Source of the DNA: Paramarasmius palmivorus
Lineage: Eukaryota > Basidiomycota > Agaricomycetes > Agaricales > Marasmiaceae
DNA: 64,000 nt
Reading direction: 5' to 3'
Assembly: GCA_037176845.1 (NCBI GenBank)
Contig: JAYKXP010000166.1
Coordinates: forward strand, 1 to 64,000
Shown: piece by piece, positions 10,885 to 22,181 of the stretch
Position numbering within the stretch: position 1 is the stretch's first letter
How the letters are laid out: each line of letters starts with the position of its first letter
Notes under the pieces: generated by a model
Seen by the model: the letters and a program-made list of their open reading frames with translations, nothing else
Databases searched by the model: none
Told to the model about the DNA's origin: nothing
Translations under genes and position numbers: made by a program

Positions 10885-13841
10885 AACATGCGATAGTTAT
10901 CAGAACGACTTTTGCAATAATCTGTGACAAGGGCTTTTGCAAAAGTCAGAGACAAGTAATCAAGGCAGATAAGAGATACTGTCCGCTTTGGGTGCTTCCA
11001 AATAGAGAAGGATCATTCCCACACCTTCTGGAAAGGGAACAGGCCGCTTTTTTGAGATCTGGAGATATTCCCACACCGCTTTTGGCATCCCAAAATGAAA
11101 GGTGCTCTTTCCATGATGTAACAGTGCGCTTTTTGGGCGCTTTTTTGGCGGAAAAATTATTCCCACACCTCCTGACATCACCTGGGTGCCTCCCTACTCT
11201 GCTTTTGGCTTCCCAAAATGGAAGGTGGCCTTACCTCATCATTTTCCACCTGGAATTAATGCATTGGGGGGCTATTGGGGCATGCTGGGGGGCTATAAAA
11301 ATCACATTTTTGAGGGAATATGTTCTAATATGTTCTAAAAGCATGCCCCTGCAATTGGGGGGCAGGGGAATGCAAAAAAAGCTGTCCAAATATGGTAATT
11401 CAGGAAAATGGCCTATTGGATCTTGGGCTACAGGGCAGATATTGACATGGGGTAAGTTGGGGGACCTAGATACATTAAATAAAAGCCTGGGGACACCCAA
11501 TAGTACATAGATTAGTGGGATAATGGTGCTTAAATATCCAAAATACTGAAAATCTCTGAAATTGGGGGAATAAAATTACAGGATGGGATGTGGTGCAGCT
11601 GGGGCTTAGATATTGTGATTCAGAGATGTTATATATGTCTCCTTGCTTCGTTTACAATCCTGGAGAGCTGCCTATTTTTCCAGATTTATTACAGCTAAAT
11701 TTGCTTTTTTTGCACATTAATAATACTACACCACAGGGAATGAATGGGATGGGCTAATTCTTGTTCATAACCCACTCTAGGGTGTATAGATGATGAATAT
11801 ATACTTGCCCAAGCATTCCTGTATGTGCAACACCTTGTTTCATCCAATGTATTGTACAGTTATGTAACACAGGCAGTAGTACATGAATAGCACCTCAGGG
11901 AAGCATTCCAGCACAAAGGGGATTTCAGAATCGAGTTCAGGGACCCAAAATACACTTTCCTACTATAAAAGCACATTTTTTGAACACATCTGTATGTTGC
12001 TACATAAAAAATACATAAAAAATCGCATTTTTAGAGGTTTTTTTGTACTGGAGCATGGGGATTGCTCCTAAAATCACCAAACGTGAATGAGAGACTGTTC
12101 ACTATGCATAGAACAGGAATATCAATTGCCTCCATGTAATCCCATGACAGGAATCCATATGCCAGACTAATCAATTCCTGCACAATTACAGAAAACATGT
12201 ACTATGGATGTAGTATTGCAGGGATTGATCTGGGGACTTGGGGAGCCTCAAAATCGAATTCAGGGTGAAAAATCAGTCAAGAATATGTCCAGGGTTGAAG
12301 GAAATCCATCCACAATTGACTTGAATATGCATAGATCAAGTTAAATGCACAAGTATATGTGCAATATATGTTAACTATGAGCATAAAACTTGTCAGATAC
12401 ATATCTCAAGCTACAGTGATTGGATTCCTTTCAACCCTGGACATATTCTTGACTGATTTTTCACCCTGAATTCGATTTTGAGGCTCCCCAAGTCCCCAGA
12501 TCAATCCCTGCAATACTACATCCATAGTACATGTTTTCTGTAATTGTGCAGGAATTGATTAGTCTGGCATATGGATTCCTGTCATGGGATTACATGGAGG
12601 CAATTGATATTCCTGTTCTATGCATAGTGAACAGTCTCTCATTCACGTTTGGTGATTTTAGGAGCAATCCCCATGCTCCAGTACAAAAAAACCTCTAAAA
12701 ATGCGATTTTTTATGTATTTTTTATGTAGCAACATACAGATGTGTTCAAAAAATGTGCTTTTATAGTAGGAAAGTGTATTTTGGGTCCCTGAACTCGATT
12801 CTGAAATCCCCTTTGTGCTGGAATGCTTCCCTGAGGTGCTATTCATGTACTACTGCCTGTGTTACATAACTGTACAATACATTGGATGAAACAAGGTGTT
12901 GCACATACAGGAATGCTTGGGCAAGTATATATTCATCATCTATACACCCTAGAGTGGGTTATGAACAAGAATTAGCCCATCCCATTCATTCCCTGTGGTG
13001 TAGTATTATTAATGTGCAAAAAAAGCAAATTTAGCTGTAATAAATCTGGAAAAATAGGCAGCTCTCCAGGATTGTAAACGAAGCAAGGAGACATATATAA
13101 CATCTCTGAATCACAATATCTAAGCCCCAGCTGCACCACATCCCATCCTGTAATTTTATTCCCCCAATTTCAGAGATTTTCAGTATTTTGGATATTTAAG
13201 CACCATTATCCCACTAATCTATGTACTATTGGGTGTCCCCAGGCTTTTATTTAATGTATCTAGGTCCCCCAACTTACCCCATGTCAATATCTGCCCTGTA
13301 GCCCAAGATCCAATAGGCCATTTTCCTGAATTACCATATTTGGACAGCTTTTTTTGCATTCCCCTGCCCCCCAATTGCAGGGGCATGCTTTTAGAACATA
13401 TTAGAACATATTCCCTCAAAAATGTGATTTTTATAGCCCCCCAGCATGCCCCAATAGCCCCCCAATGCATTAATTCCAGGTGGAAAATGATGAGGTAAGG
13501 CCACCTTCCATTTTGGGAAGCCAAAAGCAGAGTAGGGAGGCACCCAGGTGATGTCAGGAGGTGTGGGAATAATTTTTCCGCCAAAAAAGCGCCCAAAAAG
13601 CGCACTGTTACATCATGGAAAGAGCACCTTCCATTTTGGGATGCCAAAAGCGGTGTGGGAATATCTCCAGATCTCAAAAAAGCGGCCTGTTCCCTTTCCA
13701 GAAGGTGTGGGAATGATCCTTCCCTATTTGGAAGCACCCAAAGCGGACAGTACCTCTTATCTGCCTTGATTACTTGTCTCCGACTTTTGCAAAAGCCCTT
13801 GTCACAGATTATTGCAAAAGTCGTTCTGATAACTGTCAGTC
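10885..13841. mobile_element. 2.96-kb foldback palindrome element
   Basis: Two arms of about 1,415 bases (roughly 10891-12308 and 12421-13838) are reverse complements with only a few single-base differences and no net indel: paired positions keep a constant sum of 24729 from tip to centre. A 112-base unpaired spacer (12309-12420) separates them. Near the tips sits a palindromic block, GACTTTTGC...GCAAAAGTC. The arms carry subterminal repeats, with TTCCCACACC three times and TTTTGGC-TCCCAAAATG twice per arm. Just outside lie 11-base direct repeats ACTTTTACAAA (10874-10884 and 13842-13852), read as a target-site duplication of the length typical of Mutator-like elements. No transposase is encoded. 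The open frames in the arms are mirror images with no known domain. Confidence 0.8.
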
Positions 13842-13970
13842 ACTTTTACAAATAAGTTACAACATCAGCTGGGCACACCTAAGTGCATATACTTCGAAAA
13901 ATAGACTGAAGGTATGTTGTTTATCTCTCACCCAAAGCCTTGCTGATAACTTGTCCTAGAGGAAAAGAGT

Positions 13971-15892
13971 ATGTCTCGCGAAGAACAAGAGACTGTTTGT
14001 ATTGTCAGAACTATTGACGGTACTGATCTTCTTTTTGTGCAAGACTCTGAAAGTTGGGTCACTGGCAAAGAGGTGCACTTGGATGACGAGGATGCTGAAG
14101 ATGTCTCAAAACCGAAACGGATTAGGCATAGGAGAGGTAACTTAGTTTTGCATTCTTTGATTAGATCTAACCATTTTCATTCAGGTGCGCTGAAACAGCC
14201 TCAACCTGAAAATATCGCAGGTGACCATGCTACCAATGGTATGTTGTTGCAATGTGAGCTAGTGTCATTCTGATCCTCCCTCCAGAGCCAGCGAAGCACA
14301 AGTCTTCAGTTCCCTCAACTCGCGACCTGGCAAATAAGGCTTTGTCTACCACTTCAAGTGATGTCTTTTTGACAGGCGCTGAGGGTACGACCTCAGAAAA
14401 AGGCAAAGGTATTTACTGCTATGTTTCCCCTTGACCATTCACTCAATTCTTATGTAGGGAAGCAGAAGGAGCTAGTTTTGAAGTCCCCACATAAGAGGTC
14501 TCTCTATATAATCCATCATTGCTTACCCTCTGTTTCAGCTGGCCAGCGCCTCTTAGTTCCTGATGTTGATGAGAATCCGCAGATCAACTCTTCAATGTCA
14601 TTGCAAGGTATGTCAGCTCCATGCAAATAGTTCATTGATTCACGTTTTTGTGTAGACATTGAAGATGTGCTCTATGAAGCCGTGTTCCTCTTGGACAGCC
14701 ACAAAGCTTATCAAAAAGAGGATGCATTCCAACTCCTGAAAACGTTGTTTCAGTCTGGTACTCTAGCTTTTCGTGCCTGGACTGGTCATTTCACTAAGGT
14801 ATGTTTTCCACATGCATTGGTGCACATTGCTTACCCCTTCCTTGTAGATTGCAAATGAGCGTATCCTCATCCCTTCCGAACAAAGAACTGGATGAGCCAA
14901 CTGAGGTAGATGAAACAATAGTGGATCAAGAGCCTTCAGCCTCTGCTAACGATCCTAGGGACAATTTGGAAAACACTCCTAGTACGTTTGACAATTGACC
15001 AAAGTGCTCTATCTCTGATTTTCATTAGCATCAGCACACAAAATACTTGTTGACCTTCACCATGGTATGTGTGATGGAGAGAAGCACATTGGTGATGCCT
15101 ATGCCATGTTGGATGCCCTCCTTAATGCTGGAAGTGATGTCTATGCATTAAGGAAGGCTCATTTCAACGTCATTAATGAGGCTGCAAGTAAAAGTGTCTC
15201 AGAGGTATGTTTCATGCTCTTCTTTCATTTATGTGTTCTCAATACATATTTAGCCTCCAGACATACTCCTTCAATTTCCTGATCACCTGGAGTACAAACG
15301 CACTCTGACACCTCCCCCCATCACTTTCAACGAGCATCCATCCACTCAGCTCTGTTGTTTGTACCCCAAGATTGATCTTTCCAAACACCTTCCGGCTCAC
15401 CGTCATGCTCAACCCAAACAAGCCAGGAAGGTTTCTTCTAATGCTCCGGCAACGGCAGCTGAACCCCTAGTCCCAGATCATCACACTATCTCTCAGCCTT
15501 CCAAGCTGAGACCCCTTGCTCCTCTCCTGAGTCGTGCTATCTCGCAACCTACTCAGGTTTAGGCTCCTTCCCTTCATCCACCAGTCTTATGCCTCTCCAG
15601 CCTTCCTACCCAGAGCTCTGTGGCTGTTACACATCAATCTCTTGCCCCCAAGAATGATGTTAAATGCACTACCACTCTGTGCTCTGTCTTAGTTGGTAAT
15701 CCTAGTACGCAACCAATATCCCAGGATCTGGGTCAACCTTCTGGGAGACCAGCATCGGTATCTGCTTATATTGGAGCACTGGGATATAAGAGGCCCACTG
15801 ACTACTACGAGAGTACATTGTTGGCTATGAAGAACCCAGGGAAGCGTCGGCGTTTGGAGGGCGGAAATGCTAGCTTATCATGGCTTAAGTAG
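13971..15892 (+). pseudogene. Decayed multi-exon gene, family unknown
   Basis: Exons with good phase are 13971-14136, 14185-14238, 14286-14408, 14458-14607, 14656-14798 and onward from 14848, with a last exon 15254-15892. Introns are 47-50 bases. The start MSREEQETVCIVRTIDGTDL is followed by an acidic and basic linker and a helical region (DIEDVLYEAVFLLDSHKAY...). In exon 6 the frame ends at TGA 14893-14895; one base out of phase the coding continues as MSVSSSLPNKELDEPTEVDE, which implies a frameshift. The last exon has an in-frame TAG at 15560-15562 (a CAG to TAG change would explain it) and then stays open to 15890. The C-terminal part is Pro/Ser-rich with a final basic KRRRLEGG-like patch. 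It lies 130 bases downstream of the foldback element, which may have separated it from its promoter. Confidence 0.55.
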
Positions 15893-17130
15893 ATCATTAG
15901 TTTTATCTTGTATTCATATGGTTTAGATATTTTGCACTTTGGTCAGAATGACCCAATCAAACATGCATTACAAGAAAGAGCCCAGTCCAAAATCTGAGAC
16001 TGTCTAAGTTGATGGGCAATTACCTGTTATGTTGTAATTTCATAGGTAGCTGCGTGGAGGCATATTCAATGCATCATTATGTTGTTCATCTAATAACTCA
16101 CTTAATGCAAGTGCTGTTTCCCATGCTGCTGGCACACCAATAATCAAACTCAGACTGTAATTCTACTGTTAAGACAACCCAATAAGTCAAACACTTGTCA
16201 TTTGAGAGTGGTTATCCTCTGGGCAACTTCCTACAAAATACATGTCTTGCAGGTAGTTGCCTCAGAGGATATACCAGGGTCCAGGCAGCTAGCTACCTAC
16301 AACATTATACCATGGCAGGTAATTACCTACATCATTTATCTACAGTAGGTAGCTACCTGTAAAACTTGTCCATGGCAGGTAGCTACCTGCAAAACTTGTC
16401 CATAGTAGGTAGCTACCACAACACATCTTGTAGGTGGCTGCTATGTACCATTAAAATATCCAAGATACTTGCCTGTCAATCTATCGGCTTACAGTAGATA
16501 TCACTGACCTTGAGACATGACTAGCACTATTGCTATGTTCAGAGCAATTGGTTTCTATTACCACACTATGAAACTAAGTTTCAAACAGCCAGACCCCATT
16601 ATAAAGTGCTTTGTATAAAAATGTACTTTCAGCATAATTCTGTATGAAATCTGTACTTTGATCTATATTTCAATATTATGGCCTCTCTATAACTATACCT
16701 TTCTGTGAATAAATGACCATTCTAGTGCATCATTTGCCCATTTCAAGTAACTCATAAGACTGAACAAGAGACAGAAATACTAGCACTACAAGTGCAGGCA
16801 AGACTGGAGCATAAATGCCCAATTTATAGCCCATTTTGTGGGACCTAGACCCCTGTCACCCCTGTCACATCACACAACTGTGGTTTTTACCACAGAAATC
16901 CAGGCTATAGCCTAGATACTTTCATGCTATAGAGGTGGCCGCCCAGATCTCAATTTGGCAAAAAGTCAGGTAAAAACCATACTACAGACTTTACAGTAGG
17001 GTAGCTACCTACTCAGGTAAACATGACCTATAAACCCACCTTAGAGGCCAAACTACTCAACTCAGGAGTTTATTCCATTAGGTCCTATGTAGGAGGTGAC
17101 TGAAGTGCACCCGGAACCAAGAGCAAGAAA
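15893..17130. repeat. Repeat region built on AGGTAGCTACCT palindromes
   Basis: Many copies of the palindrome GGTAGCTACC or near variants occur at 16046, 16250, 16281, 16317, 16348, 16377, 16407, 16432 and 16995. Those at about 16316-16440 sit in imperfect tandem units of about 30-35 bases that include AAAACTTGTCCAT. The right edge (17041-17112) is similar to the right arm of the 827-bp element at 21355-22181: TTAGAGGCCAAACTACT, TCAGGAGTTTA and CTGAAGTG. It has no coding content. It is probably a nonautonomous DNA element related to that family. The left end was not found. Confidence 0.45.
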
Positions 17131-19292
17131 AGCCTACTCATAGCCTATTATCAGAATCTATCAGGTAATGTCTAATAGCATCTGATAACATCTGGAAAAA
17201 CTCCCACTTAAGGATGTCATTTGACACCATCCAATGTTATATGACAGATGGGCTGGGCATCAAATAACGTCAGATAGCATCTAATAAAACCCCACTGGGA
17301 AATTTAAGTCATGGTGCTCTTTTATGTAATGAACTTGTTCCTGTCAGAGAATAATGCCAATCTATTCCAAACTAGTGTATGAGGGTTTCTTTTCAGGCAT
17401 TAGTGTGAATATGAACCAGAGAGGGATGACACTGACCAGTTTGTAATGATAGTGAATGAAATTCACTGAGACAGGCCTGACAATGAAATGTGCAAGATGT
17501 GCCTTGCTCTGGTTCCAAGTTAAGAGGATATTGATGGTACAGCTGATTTTGGTTTGTTGAATTGCATTCAGCTGGTAGGTAACTCAGAATGCATATACAA
17601 AACCAGGTCCTTCATAGTCATGGACTGGTGTGTATATGGTTGCCTCAAAAATAGCCCATTTAGTGGAGTTAAGGGAACGGCAGATGGTGTATGACAGTCT
17701 GAATTAGCACCAAAATATGGTTGGATGAAAAAGTGTGCTGAAAATGATTAGAAAAGATTCATTGTGAAAAGATTGAGCACTTACAATAGGACCAATTTTC
17801 CTAGTACTTGAAAAAGTCAAGAAGTTGGCTGAAGAGGCCACAAGCACAAGAGAGACCATGTGGAAGAAAGGCAGGACAGAGGATGAAGTTGGATGAAGTT
17901 GTGTCCAAAGAGAGCTGATGATGACTAAGCAAGAGAAGCCATCAAAATTGGTCCTTAAACAAAAAAGCATGCAATACTTACATTTGGAGGCAAGGTAAGA
18001 AGATAATTGTTTGTGAGGGTAAGTGTGAGCATAGAAGATTGAGCACTAGAAATGACCATAATGAAAGTCTTGAATGTATGTGGTATGCACATTCAATTGG
18101 AGAGAATCATGAAGGGGCACAACATAAGTGGAATAAAGCAGACAAGTGTCCCCAAAGGTTGGCCCCAAAGGTTGGCCCCAAAGGTTGGCCCAAAAGAAGC
18201 TGGTGACAACTAAGGACCAAAAATTGTGAGTTCTGAGTACAGTGAACCAGTATAACAAAAAATCAGGTCAAAATTTGGCCTGTGACCATGTCCATATATG
18301 ATTGAGGATTAAAGAAAAGAATATCTACAAGTAGGAGAAATCAATGAACAGGATGAAAACTTCATTGAGGCTATACAATTATAGGTAAATTTCACTGGTG
18401 TTGTGAAACCCAATAATAACTTACCTGTAAGATTTCTATTGACTGCTCATCTTTGCCCTCCAGCCATATATTTTGCTTTCATCCTTGATTTTCCCACCAC
18501 CATTCCCAATGTTCACCTCTTCCTGTGCCTCCTTTTACATCTCTTACCTCTTCTCACACCCCCTTCATCTGTTTGTTCATTTTACTCACCTTAACTTTGC
18601 TCTGTTTATTCTTCTTTCGCTCTAGACACAAGTTTTCATCCACCAACTACATTCATCTCTTCTTCTTATCTTCAGCACCTATCTCATCATCTTTGCTCTC
18701 ATTGTCACCTCCCCATTGTTTATGGCCTGACTGGACTCCCTCAAAGTTACTCTCACCAAAAAAACTGTCTAAAGCCAATAAGGAGGGCTGGATTTATGTC
18801 TTGAAGAAGAAAAAATTGGGAGTTAGAAATGTAAGGGCATATTGGAAGGTCAGGTGTTTGATTAATGTTTCACAATGCATCAAGCAATGGAACACACAAT
18901 GTTGGGGCCACAAATATATTCTCCAGATGCAAATGAAAGTCAGCCATAGTCACAAGTTTGGTATATGTAGCTTTGATTCCTAAACAACCTGTGCTGACAC
19001 AAACTAGAAAAATATCTTCATTTTGCACTGGTCAACAAACAATTCTGCTGTCCTATCCTCCAATGCTCCAGATGTACGCCTTCAGTTTTTGCATCATTTG
19101 TAAAGCTGAATATCCAGTTTCACTAGGCAGCAAGAAATACTGGGAACTATTCATATGTAAGTCTGGTTCAGAGAAGGGACTGAAGAAGATTCAATTAATT
19201 ATGGATGGTCTGAAGAAATGGCTGAAATGAAGAGCCATGAGTCAAACATATCTTGGAATTTTTTTTTGCACACATACTATCAATGTTCTTTT
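17131..19292. other. No gene recognised
   Basis: Scattered frames include a pyrimidine-rich stretch at 18460-18720 that translates to hydrophobic, Ser/Leu-rich nonsense. Around 18730-18900 a short coding-like segment contains SKANKEGWIYVLKKKKLG, without a recognisable domain. Confidence 0.35.
18150..18191. repeat. 14-bp tandem repeat, three units
   Basis: CCAAAGGTTGGCCC is repeated three times in direct succession. It is a small minisatellite in noncoding DNA. Confidence 0.8.
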
Positions 19293-19294
19293 TA

Positions 19295-19594
19295 CTGCAG
19301 TTCCTGTAAATAATGACAAAAATTGCTGTGAAAAACGCGCGCGGCATCCGTCCCAAAAAGGAAATGTCTCTTCGCACGGCTGCAACTGGCATTCAACGTG
19401 GTTGTACTTTCCTCGGAATATTCTCTAGTATATGGCTTCAATTGTTATGGTATACATTATGTCTCGTATGGTTCGTCAAGAAAATCTCCTCCAAAGTCGT
19501 TTTAGTGTACAGTTCTGGGTCATTTCCTTTTTGGGACAGATGCCGCGGCAGAAAAATTCACACGTTTTATTGTCATTATTTACAGGAACTGCAG
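19295..19594. mobile_element. 300-bp MITE with TA target duplication
   Basis: Terminal inverted repeats of about 70 bases begin CTGCAGTTCCTGTAAATAAT and also share a GCGGCATC-GTCCCAAAAAGG block. Both ends are flanked by TA (19293-19294 and 19595-19596), the target duplication of Tc1/mariner/pogo elements. The interior encodes nothing. It keeps CpGs (an ACGCGCGCGG stretch) in an otherwise CpG-poor area, which suggests a fairly recent insertion. Confidence 0.75.
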
Positions 19595-19736
19595 TAATGT
19601 CTCACTTCTTATGTAGTTCTAGAAGTATTCATCACATAATGTATTCACTATCTATGCTATCTACATACTTGTAAAGTATTCTTGTTGTATACACATACTA
19701 GTTATCTATTGTATGTTTTTGTTGTATTTAGTAGTA

Positions 19737-21354
19737 TGATGTGAGGCTTATAAAACACTGAACAAGCAAAATATATATGCTAAGTTGTGTGAGTAGTGTT
19801 TGACATTGTCAAAGGATCTGTACAATCAATACAAGAAATCAACTAGTGTACTAGTTGAACATCTACAAATGACTAGGACACAAGGGAAGTGTACGAGCAA
19901 TGAATGAAACAATGTAATATGATAATATGGTCTTGATATAATCAAGACAATGCAAGTTAACCTATAAACCTATCTATAACTATTCCTATATGTTCCTATG
20001 ATGCAAAATAACCTACTGAACCTGATGAGGGTAAAGACCTATTGTTTCTATGAAAGGCACTGGTTACACTAGTTGAACTAGCATGACAACTGGGCCACCT
20101 ATAAGCCAGTGGGGCTCCATACTAAGCTTTAATAACACTAGTGGGGCTCCACACCAAGTGAGAATAAATCTAGTGGGGCTCCACACTAGTCCTGAAACAA
20201 TCAATCCTATCCAAAGAGACTAGGTGAACTAGCTCTGTTCTATGGGTATCTTAAAGTTCTAATTTCACAACTCTAGTTCAATATAGAGAAGGGCTTTTTA
20301 ATGTTTTAATTTCTAAGTTTATTTTCTAAGCACACATCGCCTCTATGGCCAACAATAGAAGACAAGAACTTTGCTATTGAGCACTAGAGCTATGTATATA
20401 TATAGTGGAGTAATTGCTTGAGAGCTTCCTAGCAGAAACCCTGCTGCTTATATACCCACAAGTGGACATAATAAAATAATAGTAACTATGCAGGAAATGA
20501 GAACAAGGAGAGGATTCTGTCCATATGAAGTGAATATTTACCAGAAAAGGAAGGTTTGGATATATATTAGTCAGACCTCAACATTATTTTGCAGGACTGT
20601 GAGTAATATTACTTTTTGGTTGCTAGGAAGTGGCATGCGGAGGTGCTGTTCTGCATGATGCATTTTGGATATCAGTGCTAGGGCATAGATATTCTGCTCA
20701 GAACTTGCTAGAAGTCTGATCTTAACCAATACACTTCAGATTTATATTCAAGAAAGGTAGGCTCTATGCTCTCATTATGTTCCAAATTATATTTTCTATG
20801 TCCTAGGACAGTTCCGGAGCAGAATCTTTTCTGTCTCCCTGCTACAGGACTATATGTCCCTTACTAGTGTCTGTACTAGCAGTAGAAATGCTAACTCAAA
20901 GCTTGAGAGATATTTCAATCAATATTGGAAAGCTGTTAAGCTTCCATATGGTTGTTGTATTGATGACCTGATTACTCAGACATTTCTAATCCAGGCAAAC
21001 TCTGATCTCAAAGGTGAGTCACACCTCCAGCCTCTACTGTATTTGGTATATAGCTCTGATTTGTCTCCTAGGGTCCTTCTATGCTGTGGTAGTTAGTCCT
21101 CGTTCACTATCCCATCTCATATGTCCCATAGCACACTTATAGTGTAGCCATATGACCTACTAGGAAGTCTATCATGTACAGTAGCGTGTCCTTGTAAAGT
21201 TTCAGCCTGATAGTACAGATATGGTCTACAGGTTTCAATGCATACCCTAGTGTGATAATATAGGGCTAATGACAACATCAACATCTATGTGTGTGTAGCT
21301 AGTATTCACTATGCAGTGCATGCCTATCTTATTCCTTGTCATATGTATACCACT
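19737..21354 (+). repeat. Interspersed repeat R1, copy B
   Basis: It starts TGATGTGAGGCTTATAAAAC and follows copies A and C throughout, for example the ATTACTTTTTGGTTGCTAGGAAG block at 20608 (in pieces) and TAGGAAGTCTA at 21160. It stops exactly where the 827-bp element begins (21355), so the last roughly 100 bases of R1 are missing. Confidence 0.7.
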
Positions 21355-22181
21355 CACTTCAGGCAACCACCAAATACCCCTTATTAGGGTAAACTCCTGA
21401 GTATAGTAGTTTGGCCTCTAAGGGGTCATTTATACCCTTGGTCACCAAAATTGGTCATTACCAGAGAATATCTGTAACATGCCTTTGGTAATTACCAGAC
21501 AAATAGATATCCTTTTTTTATAATATTGCTGCATACAATCAAGCATAGTTGTAACTTCATTCAATTTTAATAGTCTCTAAATCATTAGATCACTTTCTAA
21601 AGTTCTATAGTCAGTATCATGTACTTAGTATGACTATGTAAATTACATGAAACTAAACAAGATATTACAGTTGTATAATTACTGAGACATGTTTATTATA
21701 TTCACTTTCCATTGTATTCTCAATAAATATTACTCTATTATAATCTATTTCTGTTCCAATAAAGCTCTAAAGTTGAAATTGGTCATGACCAAGCTGTGAA
21801 TCTCACTTGGTCATAACCAACTGGTTACAACCAAATTATAATCAAGAGATAAATCTAATTATTGTCAATGTATAAAAAGCAATATCTATTTTTTTTAGAT
21901 TAATATAGTGATTTATTCATGATTTTACATAATTAAGATTAGAATTTGACTGTTAGACTTCTAATACTATAGTATTTGAAGTTACAACTATGCTTGATTG
22001 TATGCAGCAATATTATAAAAAAAGGATATCTATTTGTCTGGTAATCACCAAAGGCATGTTACAGATATTCTCTGGTAATGACCAATTTTGGTGACCAAGG
22101 GTATAAATGACCCCTTAGAGGCCAAACTACTACACTCAGGAGTTTACTCTAATAAGGGGTATTTGGTGGTTGCCTGAAGTG
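21355..22181. mobile_element. 827-bp element with about 210-bp terminal inverted repeats
   Basis: The left arm (about 21355-21565) begins CACTTCAGGCAACCACCAAA; the right arm (about 21975-22181) is its reverse complement and ends GTTGCCTGAAGTG. The arms include GGTCATTACC and GGTAATTACC palindromes; the middle has TTGGTCATGACCAA and a TTGGTCATAACCAA relative near 21780-21825. There is no coding capacity. No clean target-site duplication is seen, and the R1 sequence on its left does not resume on its right, so the insertion site has been rearranged. Confidence 0.7.

Noticed and set aside
10185..11510. A single 441-aa protein through the left arm of the palindrome
   Set aside because: Beyond codon 233 the frame lies in the noncoding foldback element; the same peptide appears on the opposite strand in the right arm.
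11883..12846. Identical 62-codon frames on opposite strands (11883-12071 + and 12658-12846 -)
   Set aside because: They are mirror images created by the palindrome, not independent evidence of a conserved protein.
16316..16440. CRISPR-like array of 30-35 base units
   Set aside because: The units are irregular, the spacers are not unique, and the organism is eukaryotic; this is a palindromic tandem repeat.
18403..18983. Hydrophobic plus-strand frames that look like a membrane protein
   Set aside because: They arise from a pyrimidine-rich stretch, which encodes Leu/Phe/Ser by composition; there are no splice signals and no conserved motif.
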